Shown: piece after piece, positions 45,480 through 56,625 of the stretch
Layout: each line of letters begins with the position of its first letter
Position numbering within the stretch: the stretch's first letter is position 1
Source of the DNA: Topomyia yanbarensis
Lineage: Eukaryota > Arthropoda > Insecta > Diptera > Culicidae
DNA: 64,000 nucleotides
Direction of reading: 5' to 3'
NCBI RefSeq assembly: GCF_030247195.1
Contig: NC_080672.1
Coordinates: forward strand, 375,200,166 to 375,264,165
Position numbers and translations under genes: made by a program
The notes under the pieces: model-generated
Seen by the model: the letters and a program-made list of their open reading frames with translations, nothing else
What the model was told of the DNA's origin: nothing
The model's database searches: none

Positions 45480-45729
45480 AACGAAGTTCATCCGTCTCAT
45501 TTTGTAGGGTTATGTTGGTTGGTGTAAAACCTAATATTGTGAATAAGGCCATCCGCTTTGTAAAACTGTTGCAAAGCCTGACCGAACATCCAACCTAGGG
45601 GCAGATCACTTGTGATGCATTTTAAAAAATCAGCAAAATTAAACGCATTTCTTTCCATCAAAATAGAAATTCATGATGTATTTTGCATTGCGTGTAATGT
45701 ATTTTGCGTTGCGTGTAAGACGTCAAAAC

Positions 45730-46135
45730 CAGAGTTAAAAATAATCGAAGCTCTTTTTTGACGGCTGAAAATGAACCTGATGCGACTCGAGGTGAATGGA
45801 AAAAGTATTCATTCAAATATCCCTTCTTATTCATTCAGTTGAATATCGTACAATATATTCATTTCACTAATTATCTAGGAAAATGTTTTCAAATGCCGGA
45901 AAAGCATATACAACAACAATCATCATCGCTTACATTGTGCCAGTGCCTACTTTGATGCGTTTGATTCGTTGCTGCACGGTCGCTTCGTGTAATAATCGGA
46001 GACGAATGAAAATCTGTATAGATGAATGGGCGGTTTGTTCGTTTGACGTTTTCAGCTGCGTCACTGAATATTGAAAATGAATGCGGCTGAATATGATCAA
46101 TTTTCATTCAATGAATTTGAATATTTTTAACTCTG
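45730..46135. mobile_element. hAT-like MITE nested in 45595-46617 (CAGAGTTAAAAATA ends)
   Basis: The inverted ends CAGAGTTAAAAATA, with exact 8-bp target duplication GTCAAAAC at 45722-45729 and 46136-46143. The host copy reads GTCAAAACC across the empty site. 406 bp, no coding sequence. Confidence 0.92.
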
Positions 46136-46271
46136 GTCAAAACCCTACAAAAACTTGCCCTACATTCAACAAAACGTCGAACAAAGTGGATGAGCGTAGG
46201 ACGTGTGTTAAACAAACTTTTCTGCGAGGGAATGCACAGTTGATGCAAAAATGGAAATTAAATGCATTTTC

Positions 46272-46560
46272 CAGCCCCCTGGCAACCCTATACCATCATA
46301 TGGAGTTTGACAGCGACCTACATATATGGGGCGTTATAGCTATAAAGCCCCAAACAAAGAATTATGTTCGGCACTATGCTCGATATTCAAGCATTCCACA
46401 CGACGTTTTGCATCTTGTGGGATGATTTAATATCATATCATTCAGAAAATCGACATTTTGTAACTAAATACAGCTTCTAATCATTCGGTTCAAAATCAAT
46501 GTTTTGCCTTTCATGGCAGTGATGCTGGCTGTACAGAGACGTCGTCCTTGACAGGGGGCT
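46272..46560. mobile_element. hAT-like MITE nested in 45595-46617 (CAGCCCCCTG ends)
   Basis: The left end CAGCCCCCTGGCAACC and the right end inverted (C)AGCCCCCTGTCAAGG. The flanking duplication is GCATTTTC (46264-46271) and GCATTTTT (46561-46568), one difference. The host family's intact copy has the uninterrupted run at this place. Confidence 0.82.
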
Positions 46561-46629
46561 GCATTTTTCTAATTCGATGCAAATTTGCTTTACATTTTTA
46601 AAGTGATCTGCCCCTAGCATCCAACGCAT

Positions 46630-47500
46630 CGGTCTAACGTAGGATAACTTAATCTGACGGGGCGGTTGACGTAAACGATTATTGTCAATAAAGGGCCATT
46701 AAACGTATTACGAACTGCAAAATTTAGGCCGCCATTATGGCACGTAAAAAGATGGATACTATATTTAATAAATAGTTCTATAGGTTATACACTGTGTAGA
46801 TTACTCTAGGGTGATTTAACCGGTTGTGGGCCCTATTTCGTATTTCACCTATAACAAATTAAATAAGAAAAAAATCTTTTTTTATTACATACATCGATAA
46901 TGCTGATTTTCGTGATTACAACAATGTTTTTTTTTCCAACTCAGGAAACGTGAAAATAAAATTTAAATTGAAAATAAAGAAATATGTTGATAGTCTTGAT
47001 TTAACACTATCAGAAGCATTTGACATATCGAATTGCACGACAAATGATGCCCTGTCAGAAAAAATGAATAAAAGTTTTCCTGGTTTTCCCACAGGGTTAT
47101 TTTTATTTGACATAAACACCATCCAATGCATATAGTTTTTTTCATTTTGGGGGTTGCTTTGATAGGCCAGATGTAAATAACCGCAGTTTTCCTATGGTTG
47201 TCTATTTTTACATAAGATTTATTTAAAAAAACAAAAAAAATCGTTTTAAGTATTACAGCGAATTTTTTTTTGAAATAATGTTATATTATGGACCTAAAAT
47301 TTATCGAATGAAACGGAAAACTATGTATAGCTTAATGACCCAATTCTTCATATCGGATTGTTTGTAATAATGTTGTTAGCAATAACCGAACTTGAAATTA
47401 TAAATGCTATCGAGGCGAATTTTCAGCATCTGTCAACCCGTGATCATTTCACTGAAGTAAACATATTAGTCAAATTAAAGTTGTACAGGGACTGATCTCT
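46630..47500. other. Intergenic, no gene recognised
   Basis: AT-rich. An open frame at 46950-47135 has no recognisable domain. No repeat ends were found. Confidence 0.45.
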
Positions 47501-47502
47501 GA

Positions 47503-47672
47503 TGGGGTTTTCGATTGATTGAAACCGGTGTAGTGGAGTGCACTGAAACTGCACCGTTTTTGCACTTTCTAGCAGAATTGCAGAAAACTGGGTATGTTCC
47601 ATTGACACTTCTGCTAGAAAGTGCAAAACCAGTGCAATCCACTACACCGGTGTCAATCAATCGAAAATCCCA
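47503..47672. mobile_element. Palindromic MITE, copy B
   Basis: The ends TGGGGTTTTCGATTGATTG are inverted, followed by ACCGGTGTAGTGGA. A target duplication TGA lies on both sides (47500-47502 and 47673-47675). 170 bp, with an internal TTTGCACTTTCTAGCAGAA block that is itself inverted. Confidence 0.88.
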
Positions 47673-47686
47673 TGATAAACTAATAA

Positions 47687-47812
47687 TTTTGCACTTTCTA
47701 GCAGAAGTGTCAATGGAACATACCCAGTTTTCTGCACTTCTGCTAGAAAGTGCAAAAACGGTGCAGTTTCAGTGCACTCCACTACACCGGTGTCAATCAA
47801 TCGAAAACCCCA
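47687..47812. mobile_element. Palindromic MITE, copy C, one end missing
   Basis: Starts inside the element at TTTTGCACTTTCTAGCAGAA and runs to a complete right end (CGAAAACCCCA). The other terminal ~40 bases are absent, so this copy is truncated or the product of an abortive event next to copy B. Confidence 0.82.
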
Positions 47813-47847
47813 ATAGTCATATCACCTAATGACTAGCAGGAAATTTA

Positions 47848-48017
47848 TGGGGTTTTCGATTGATTGACACCGGTGTAGTGGATTGCACTGGTTTTGCACT
47901 TTCTAGCAGAATTGTCAATGGAACATACCCAGTTTTCTGCACTTCTGCTAGAAAGTGCAAAAACGGTGCAGTTTCAGTGCACTCCACTACACCGGTGTCA
48001 ATCAATCGAAAACCCCA
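47848..48017. mobile_element. Palindromic MITE, copy D
   Basis: Same ends as copies A and B, 170 bp, target duplication TTA at 47845-47847 and 48018-48020. The + strand frame through copies C and D yields similar peptides only because the DNA repeats; it is not a gene. Confidence 0.88.
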
Positions 48018-48144
48018 TTAGTTCCAGTGACTGTGAGAATAGGGCCCATGAAGTTATATTGGAAATCTACAGGAAGAATTTGGCGTCAAACAACGTAGAA
48101 ACGGTAATAACCGAAATATCTCAACAAAACATATGATTAGAGCG

Positions 48145-48245
48145 TAGAAGTCAACTATCAACTATCGGTTTAACCGGGTATTTCCCTCAAAATGAATTTT
48201 GCCAGTTGGCTTATATGCGTAATCCTAAGTTTGTCGAAATATTTA
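48145..48245. repeat. Diverged half copy of the 29133-29365 MITE
   Basis: TTTTGCCAGTTGGCTTATATGC, then GTAATCCTAAGTTTGTCGA, matches the right arm of the element at 29133-29365 (TTTTGACAGTTGGCTTTTAGG, GTAATCATATGTTTGTCGA). The left arm is only vaguely recognisable. Confidence 0.6.
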
Positions 48246-48334
48246 TTGTTCTGTTATTGTGTATAGAGCAAATATAATAATTCATTTCTACTCGCGACCG
48301 CTTACTTTTGTATACTTTACTACTCAATATAGAC

Positions 48335-48630
48335 CAATGGTTTTCAACCGGGGGTGAATTCACCCCCAGGGGCAAATTAGACTATTGTAGGGGGTAAATC
48401 ATACGGGACAAATTTTAACTTGTTATCCTAGTTTTTTCCTTGGATATTTGTCTTTATATATTGTTTGAGAGCTCAGGAACAGGTTTCGTGTAAAATTATG
48501 ATTTTCACCCAATTGAAAATCATTTTCTTCTGAGGGGGTAATGATGGTAAACTATTTTCAGCAAAGGGTACATCATGGGGATCAATATTCGGAAATGGGT
48601 ACATGGAATGAAAAAGGTTGAAAACCACTG
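48335..48630. mobile_element. hAT-like MITE with CAGTGGTTTTCAACC ends
   Basis: The left end CAATGGTTTTCAACC and right end inverted CAGTGGTTTTCAACC, flanked by ATATAGAC and ATATAGAG (48327-48334 and 48631-48638), an 8-bp duplication with one change. TIRs of CAGTGGTT(C/T)TCAA type are widespread in hAT elements. 296 bp. Confidence 0.85.
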
Positions 48631-49099
48631 ATATAGAGCATGAGAAACCTGGAAATCACAAAAACATGTTACGATAACAAACAATATTTTTGTCGTCATG
48701 ACAGGTAATTTGTCAAAACTTGACATAATTAATCCAAAAACATTTACATTGTTTCAAAATCCTAACTAGAAAGAAGAATTACATCAGCGGAATGCGTTAT
48801 TAATTTTTGTTTGTATCTCAAGCTGAATTTGTTATACGATTGCTAAACTATTACAGTAACATTTGTTCCACAAATCATAAACAATTTCATTTAAATTTTG
48901 CCTCGTTCGTGCCTTTTACCCCATTTCTCTCAAAAGTAACTCAGTACCGTTGAAACAAGATACTACACAACCAGCGACTGGAAGTTGCACGAACACCAAG
49001 CTAAACAGACAGACGAACGTCAAAATCCGGCCCAGCCTGACACATATTTATTTTTATATAAGACGAATTTTGTTTTCATTTCACTGAAGTAAACATATC

Positions 49100-49537
49100 C
49101 TACTCTGGTCGATTTGTAAGTGGGCAGTATTCGTGTTTAGCTCAGGTACACGCACAGAGCTTCGTAGCAAATGTGGTGTTTTCATCTGATTTACTTTTCT
49201 GCTGGTAATAGTAGCTTAATTACTACCTAATCTATCGAGTGAATTCGATTTGTCGAGGAACCAAAAAAACGAACAACCGTGATTAGTTGTTTTTCGTTCT
49301 TTTGCGTGATTGGAGATAAGCTAAACTGATAAATTTGTAATCTATCATTGACGGGGGGTTCGAATGGAGTGCGTGACCCGAAGAGAATCTCAGTGCAAAT
49401 CGATTTTGGGTCGCTGATAGTGGTACGGACGAAGAGGCGTATACTATTTGCATCATAACACATCGGAGATTGTTCGCTTCATTTACTGCCGTCTCGTCGC
49501 CGTTGGAGTCATCGTCGAGCAATTAAACTATACTTGG
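49100..49537 (+). other. Candidate promoter and noncoding first exon of the TMEM135-type gene
   Basis: TACTTGG|GTGAGTAAC at 49531-49543 is a strong 5' splice donor with no coding partner upstream, and the first coding exon of the next gene begins after an acceptor (tttcag) at 50774. A noncoding leader exon here would explain both. This is inferred only from splice-site quality. Confidence 0.3.
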
Positions 49538-49782
49538 GTGAGTAACATTTGTTCCGTGTTATCCGCTCGCTGTGTGGTTGTTGGATTTACTATCACTGTT
49601 TACTCCATACAAAATAGGGTGCTAATTTCAACACCAATTTGTTATGTCAGTGCACAATTTGCAGTCTCGTTGAAAGTATCCGCATGAGTACTGGAAGGGT
49701 GAAAGAAAGTGCCGTTTTTAATTTTGCTGAACGTGCTGACCCCATGGTTCGGCCATGAAAATATCATTATCGTGGCAATAGT

Positions 49783-50250
49783 AAAATGAATATTTATCGT
49801 GCGCAATTATTTTGTTATTCATACTATTCCCGCATTCTTTTCCGTTACTTATTTTGGTGCAGTTTTTGATTCAGACACTAGAACGTAAGATTTAACTGCA
49901 TCTAGCCACAACTAAACCTGGCACGTGCATCTTACTTTAACATATTAGTAAGATTATTTTTATAAGTTGAATAGAAGCATGGATTGATACGTGCGTCAGT
50001 CTGTCAAAGCAAGCGTGCTTTATAAATACTACTGATAAGCCCTAATAAATACTATCAAAAGGTTAGTGGTGTGTGTTTGCGATGATTTTTGGCATTGTTT
50101 TATTAGTGAACTATGACCCCCGTATAGAATGGTGCGTTTCTTATCGAATGATTGGAGACGATCGAAATCCGGTCCAAAATTAGTTCAGGGCTATCGAAAT
50201 TCCGTGCTTACATACAATAAGGATTTAAGTTAGGTATTACACCCTATATA
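49783..50250 (+). repeat. ~460-bp dispersed direct repeat, copy 1 (LTR-like)
   Basis: Closely matches 63151-63612 in the same orientation. It contains TTTATAAATAC (TATA-like) followed about 20 bases on by CCTAATAAATA (poly(A)-signal-like), a layout expected of an LTR. Clear TG...CA borders and a target duplication could not be fixed. Confidence 0.7.
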
Positions 50251-50782
50251 ACATTGAATGGTAGCATAAGGTACGAGGCTAAAGAGGCTAGAATATCAAA
50301 GCGTGTACATGTTCTATGTACATGAATTTCTCATTTATAAACGCGTACTGCTGTTTTGAAATTTCTTAAAGCATACATCTTTGTTTTTGCTTAACAAAAT
50401 ATTTTCGACATCTTTTTCGTGTAGCTGTAGACTTTAAGAGGGCAAATCTACCAATAGATGCTTTAAACCGTGTTATTTTATGAACAACATGCTTTCGCTG
50501 GTGGTGCTAAAATGATGAACTCCTGAGCATTCTATAGATCAACTTTGCTTATTCAATATTGATACGCACAGTCAGGGATCAAATAAGATTATCATAAAGT
50601 TACAGTACAATAAGTAACAAGTTTTATAAAAGCAATATTTTCAATGGTTTTGGCATGGGCTGGTCCCAAAATATATTTTGTCTCTTTTTATCTGAATGTC
50701 CGAAAGATTCTGTCCTACTCGAATCAACTCATCACCAACAAAATTAAAATAAAACATTGTTTGTATCATTTCAGCCACAAAA

Positions 50783-52417
50783 ATGCAGGTGCTAAGCAAA
50801 CTCACTTCTGTTCCGGTGACCTGTAAGGAGTACGTTCACCCGTGGACCGACTCATGCAGCATAGCTTCCGCAGAGTTCATGATCGTTGCCGTTCAGGATA
50901 GCTTACGAATCTACACTGCAGTATACATGGTAGGTCGTACAGAACAACTCTTACAGCTCTTCACGCAATTCACTAACCGAAACTTCCCACTACTCTCACA
51001 GCTCTCTTTGGCAATGCACGGCCGATTGCCCACCATCGAGGAGTTGAAGCGTACCGTCCGTGGTCTGCTGCAGTCGACTGCCTTCCTCACGATGTCCGCC
51101 TTTAGTTATTCAGTTTTCTTGTGCGCTGTTCGTCGTCTGGTCGGTTCGTACAATTTCTACACGGCGTCGTACATTCCGGCCTTTATGGCTGCGTTCTGTG
51201 CGATTCTGGTGGAGCGCCCATCCCGACGAGGTTTGCTATGTCTGTACGTGGCTAACGTGGCAACCGAGACCGGTTGGAACATACTGAAGTCACGAGGCTT
51301 GGTACGATCTATTCCGTATGGAGAGATTTTGATCTTTGGACTATCGACGTCTGTCCTTCTTTACTATTACCGGTTGAATCGACAGAAGGACTACAATGAT
51401 TCGATGTTCGATGTGTTCAGATTTGCGCTTGGGGACAGTGAAATTATGAAAAGCGAGGAAGTGACTGAAGTCAGACGTGAAAGCCGAACCAAAGAACGAC
51501 CAAGGGCCGGTGTTTTGTCGTATAGTTTTATCCAGTCCGTGCTGAAAGTGTACTCAAATGTGATATCGAGAATCAAGACACTCGACAAGCATGCACTTTG
51601 TAGGCACAAACACAGTTGCATTTACAGTATGCTCTCTGGAGGTGCGCGTATGTTTTCAATCGGTCTGGGAATTCAGGTGATAATGAAGGTGCTATTCCAA
51701 GCGCGGCGGATCATTCGACGACCGGAGCTATTCAGACGTACGTTTCTGAGGAAAGACATTTTCAAACTAGGCATGTTCTTGGGTGGATTTACGTCTCTTT
51801 ACAAGGTTTCTCTGCCAAGATAGTACCGAAATGGAATGCATTAATTTTTGATAATATATATGTTTTCAGCTATCTTCCTGCCTGTTACGACACACAACCA
51901 ACAGCGATAAAGCAGTGTATGCAATTCCTAGTGGATTGATTGCCAGTGTAGCATTTGGGTATTACGCTGACACTACAATCGCTCTGTATATTATGTGGAA
52001 AATGCTACAGGTAATTTTCGATTTTTCAAATATTAGTCAATATTATTCGCATGTCACATTTTATGTTTCAGATGACCTACAACTGGGGCATCGAGAAAGG
52101 TTACGTACCAAAGGTGCCAGGTTTCACAGTGCTGTTGTACTGCGCCAGTACTGCACTGCTCTTCCATGCGGCTACGATGGAACCTATGCAACTGCGACCA
52201 AGCTATTGGAAGTTCCTTTACTCCATTTCCGGTGGAAGGTTGCTTTCTACAAACACACTACCTATAGCTATATTTTTCTAAGCTCATTTTACTAATTCGC
52301 AGAATAATGGTCATGGATCGAAGTGGATTCGATGTGTATGGCATTGGAACCAGCAGACAGATCCGTGAAGCGAGCAAACTATGCAATACTCCGTCAGTGC
52401 TAAAGTTTCGAATTTAG
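50783..52417 (+). CDS. Tmem135: Transmembrane protein 135 (TMEM135) homologue, five coding exons
   Basis: A multi-pass membrane protein. Mammalian TMEM135 is linked to peroxisomes, mitochondrial dynamics and lipid handling; the same role here is inferred. Coding exons: 50783-51805, 51870-52010, 52072-52238, 52303-52417. Junctions are in phase, giving 481 residues against about 458 in human. A leader splice acceptor (tttcag) precedes the ATG by eight bases. Seen: the N-terminal cysteine module CKEYVHPWTDSC (residues 14-25), several hydrophobic spans (AFLTMSAFSYSVFLCAV; YIPAFMAAFCAILVE; ILIFGLSTSVLLYYY; AIPSGLIASVAFGYYADTT), and the C-terminal block NWGIEKGYVPKVPG and FDVYGIG. A charged, less conserved insert lies at about residues 215-250. 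No defect is visible. Five exon pieces are counted if a noncoding leader exists; four carry coding sequence. Confidence 0.9.
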
Positions 52418-54240
52418 ATAACATAAACGGTTACTTTGAACGAACAGGTTGAATTATGAACCGTTGGTCATAGGTCAACGCGGCAGACGATTGTGTCCTG
52501 AGGCACCTACCCTACCATCGAATAACTTATGGGTGAAGATAGGTAGTTTAAATGCACAAAATAGTATCGGGGCGCTTCCGAACGTGACATATTTATGAAA
52601 GTTGTTAGTTTGACATTGAGAAAATATGCTGAAAGCAAAAAACAATGTCTGGATTTGCAGGGCGCTTTCTAGCATGTATGTTAGTCGCTGTATAGATTTC
52701 TACACTTTAGTATTTTTATTTGCAAATAAATTACTGGTAATGGATTACTGGCCTTTTTGTTACATAATTCGAAACATCCATTTTTCCCTCCCCTAGGTTG
52801 ATGGTTTTGACGGTATTGCAAACATCATTAAGCAGCACCTGACAGACAACTGCTTTAAGCTGGTTATTGCATTACGCCTCGATAGTGGTGCATCGAGGAA
52901 ACCGAGAGGGCTTAAGGGCCTTTTTATGTTTTGTGCTTTTTCATTCTCCACACCAGCCCAAACTAACAGTCAGCCAACAACCTGTGCACATTGGCGAGGC
53001 AGGCTGGTGGATCGCTGTAGATTAACCTTTTCTGTGGGCTGTGTTTGCAAACATTGTTCAACAGCTTAATGGTAGTGTTTGTGGGCATAGCTCACAGTGG
53101 GAGTCATTGCGTGTCGATTTATTGGTCAGATTGGTCATCGTGCACAGGTCGAAAAAATAAATAAAGAAATGTAGAAGTAGAAACCTATTAGTTAGTTTTT
53201 AGTACTAGTGCACAATGGTTATGTGCTAGTCGTTTGTCTATCTGTGTATGTTCGTCTGAGAATTTGTGACAGCTGGATCGGGGAATGGATGTAGAACTTG
53301 CGCATATGGTAGAATAGTTGGTAAATCCAGTGTCCAATATGTACATTCGATTCTACTCATTCGGGAAGATTGGGAGGAGCATGATGAAATCCTGTTTTTG
53401 TTGTAGTTCTATTAGTTTGCTTTTCCACTGCTGATGTATACCAAAAATAATATCGGTCAATTTATACACTTCTAGTTAATCTCTTTGCATCTTATTTCTT
53501 TATTCGACATGTTATGAACCCTTTTATTACAATATCCTAAACTAGATTCATACTAACACTCACTAACACAATTAATTGCATATTCTCTCATATACACTCA
53601 CAATCTCCCAATCCCAAACGTACAAACGCTCGTTTCCTTCGTGATAATACAAACCTTGCCACAAACGCGAACATTCAATTGCAATCATATTCAAGCAAAC
53701 CCACCCAAACAATCAAATAATGACGCTCATACTCACTAGACAAAACGTTCCACGGCAACATGACCGGGAACTGTAGTGATATGGGGAAACTGACTCTTCT
53801 AGCATATAGTACTAAAAATTAAGCATCAGACTCATATTCCGCGCGCAATCATTCAAGAATACATGCGAATGTGCGAATGGCCACACGATTATAGCATTGA
53901 ATTTATGACGCGAAGTTACACACACACGCTAGCGCAAGCGACAAACACGTTTACATACACACGCTCGAGCTCTTCGCATTCACACTATCCACGCCAACAG
54001 ACAGATATGTACCCCTGGACTCGAACGCTAAAACTCACACCTTCCACGCACACACCACCACAGAACTCATAATTAGACTTTAACAACAGTAATATCAGAA
54101 TAACTTGTTTTGAAGGTTCACTTTCACTAGCCTAATATATCTCGATACCCTGAATATATGGAGCATTCGTGTCTTCAGCCACGTTATTTCTAATAAAATT
54201 CTCGAACACTTTACTGAAGACACCAAGTTTTTCGAGACTG
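52418..54240 (+). other. 3' flank/UTR of the TMEM135-type gene, then intergenic DNA
   Basis: AATAAA at about 52725 and again near 53155 are candidate polyadenylation signals. The stretch 53500-54070 is rich in CA/CACACA-type short repeats. No other gene is recognised; the open frame at 53863-54072 is low-complexity. Confidence 0.4.
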
Positions 54241-54983
54241 AGTTTGTTTTTTTAATATAAAATTTTATTTGAAACGGCTCAATGCGTTAGCACAACTGAG
54301 CCGTGGGTCTTTTAGTTTTTTAACGATAAGAAAAATTAAAAAAAATTCTAAGAATGTCGGTCTGCCAGATTTTGTTAACGCAGTTTGCTGCTGCGTGTTG
54401 AGATCCTTTTCCTTGGTGATGAAGCCGTTTGGGGGTCATTCAGTCTGCCTTCTCTCGCGTTATCGTTCCCGTCCATGCCGTCATCGGTACTGCTTTCTTG
54501 TTGTTCATGATCAGAGGTTCTTATTTGTTTCTTGTTCTTAGACTAACAGCACCGGAGCGTGGGTAATAGCGATTTGCTAACCGCCATCATAAAACGACAC
54601 CGCACCGGCGGTTCGTAAACAGGTTAGGAAATGGAAATTTATCGTTTCGGTTTATAGCGAGTGCGTATATTTGATAACTTCTTCCAACTGACGCAAACGT
54701 TGCTATTCGTAGAAAGGAAGCAAAATAAAGGAAAATGTAAAAAATAGGGTCTCGCGATGATTGAATTAAATAACACTTATTTAAAGTTTACTGAAATTAC
54801 AAGAGAATTATTAAAATTAAAAGTTTATTGTTGTTTTAATGAAAATATATTTTCAAACCTTGATTCACACCAATTATTTTGTCGTTTGATGTACAGTATT
54901 TGTTTGAATTCAATAACACATATTTATGATCATGCTGTATGTTTACTGCGTGAAAGTAAAAATGAGTGCATCGAAGCAACTTG
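54241..54983. other. Intergenic, no gene recognised
   Basis: An open frame at 54269-54541 lacks domains. Composition becomes strongly AT-rich after 54740. Confidence 0.4.
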
Positions 54984-54992
54984 GATTGAACT

Positions 54993-55411
54993 ATAGTTAC
55001 TATATTCATAGTTAGGCGGAGACACTGAGCGGAGCCAATTGAACACGTCAAATGGCGGAGCCAATCGAGCATGACGTCACATAACATGTTCTCTTTGGAT
55101 GTATATGGAAAAGGTATTGTAATTATGGTCATAATTATTTTACTCTTTTCTTGTGTTATCGAGTGTAGAGAAACGAGAAGATCAAGATTTTTTTGTAACA
55201 CAAAGAGATATTCGCACAAGTATGAAATCATATCATCAGATCTTCGAATTGGTTTTCTATTCGTACATGTAAAGTTCGTACTCACGACGACAATGAAATC
55301 ATTAAGCTAGAGCTTGAACATTTGCATGGGTTGCTAGTGTTTTCTTCCTGGAATAAGAGCTGCCAGTTTTCCGGCTTTTGTGTCCGCCTAACTCTATATA
55401 TAGGAACTCTA
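54993..55411. mobile_element. TIR element with AGTTAGGCGGA ends and GATTGAACT duplication
   Basis: The inverted subterminal sequence ATAGTTAGGCGGAGACA / ATAGAGTTAGGCGGACACA lies on both sides, and the direct repeat GATTGAACT flanks the element (54984-54992 and 55412-55420). The interior has an open frame on each strand (about 80 and 149 codons) without recognisable domains. Confidence 0.65.
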
Positions 55412-55420
55412 GATTGAACT

Positions 55421-56460
55421 GGAAGATGTAGCATTATGTCAAGCTGTCATGATGTGTCCCAGGATCAAAAAACCAATAATCTGCAAGGGATGAATGAGGA
55501 AACGCTGCGAACAAATGCAACTGTGGAAAGTAAGATTCAAAAAGAAAGACAATGTTTTTTTTTCTTGTTCTTTAATTCAGGTCTAGTATTAAGTGGAAGA
55601 TAACGACGATAAGCGCTTGGTTCAGAAAAGAATTCCTAAAAGGAACTTGGACGGACACAGATTACACCTGTTAAATCATCACTATCTAGTTTCAGGAGGT
55701 GGTTCATCATATTTTCGGGGGATAATATGGTGTTGTGGTGTATAGTGAAATGTATTAACGTGAATGCACTACCCTAATAATGTGTTGACTAAAAGCCATT
55801 GTTTTCACTGTACCAAAACAGTAGTTTAACAATAAACAATAGAAACAGTAACACGAAATCACAGAGAACAGACACCCATGATCGAACAAAAATATTTAAA
55901 CAACGTGTGTAAACATTTTAATTAATATACGATAAACACTAGCGATGCCACACCAACCTATCCCAACTATCCGTCAAATCTATTCCGGAACCGGTTCGAA
56001 ATCCTGAATGGATTCAGTATGCAATCTTGCTCAAAGAAAACAACCGATTCCGTCTATCGGTTGGTGTATTTGAGCTGGAATTCATACTGGAAGTCTGAAC
56101 CGGTTCCGGACTAGTTTGACCGGGTAGAGGAATAACCGCTGTCAATTCTGTCGACCTCAGTCACAAAAAACATGACGACAGTAGCGCACCTGGTTTGGAT
56201 ATCCCAACTACCTTCGAAACCGTTACAGATTTTACACAAGTAGAAATTCGCTAGAAGAATTCCACGTCAAACAATGTAGAAATATTCTATGACTCAAGGA
56301 TAATTACTTTTGTTAATTCGTTTCAATAGTTTTTGACTTACTTCGAGAATTTTATCCAAACTATTGATACATGGATGTGGATTTGACGACCAATTTGGTA
56401 AGCGGCAAACGTCACATTCAAAAATGTTCGAACGTTCGACTGTTTAATCTACCTATGATT
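55421..56460. other. Intergenic, no gene recognised
   Basis: CCGGTTC-rich phrases recur around 55985-56120 (attccggaaccggttcgaaatc; gaaccggttccggactag), suggesting a decayed repeat. No coding potential. Confidence 0.4.
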
Positions 56461-56461
56461 A

Positions 56462-56625
56462 GGTTTGTTCCAGTACACGGAAGTCACTCCGGAGTAAACA
56501 GGAGCAAAAAATCTTTGCTCCTTTTTACTCCGGTTTGCTACCAAAAGAAGAAAAAAGAGAAGAAGAGAGTACAGGAACGATTTTCTCCGGAGTACTTCCG
56601 GTTTCTCCTGGTACTGGAACAGACC
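56462..56625. mobile_element. MITE with GGTTTGTTCCAGTAC ends
   Basis: The left end GGTTTGTTCCAGTAC and the right end inverted GGTCTGTTCCAGTACC are followed on both sides by CGGAAGT and ACTCCGGAG. About 164 bp. A GAAGAAAAAAGAGAAGAAG purine run sits in the loop. Confidence 0.7.

Larger units (their letters stand above)
45595..46617. mobile_element. Second CTAGGGGCAGATCACT hAT MITE, enlarged by two nested MITEs
   Basis: The ends CTAGGGGCAGATCACTT are inverted at both sides, with exact target duplication CATCCAAC at 45587-45594 and 46618-46625. Subtracting the two inserts and their duplications leaves about 312 bp, matching the 316-bp intact copy at 34626-34941. It lies in the opposite orientation to that copy. 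Confidence 0.92.

Noticed and set aside
47515..48136. Repeated peptide frames (HFLAEVSMEHTQFSALLLESA)
   Set aside because: The similarity of the peptides comes from the repeated palindromic MITE, not from protein selection.
54836..55285. 149-codon open frame on the - strand
   Set aside because: It straddles the border of a TIR element and AT-rich DNA; composition is that of non-coding sequence.
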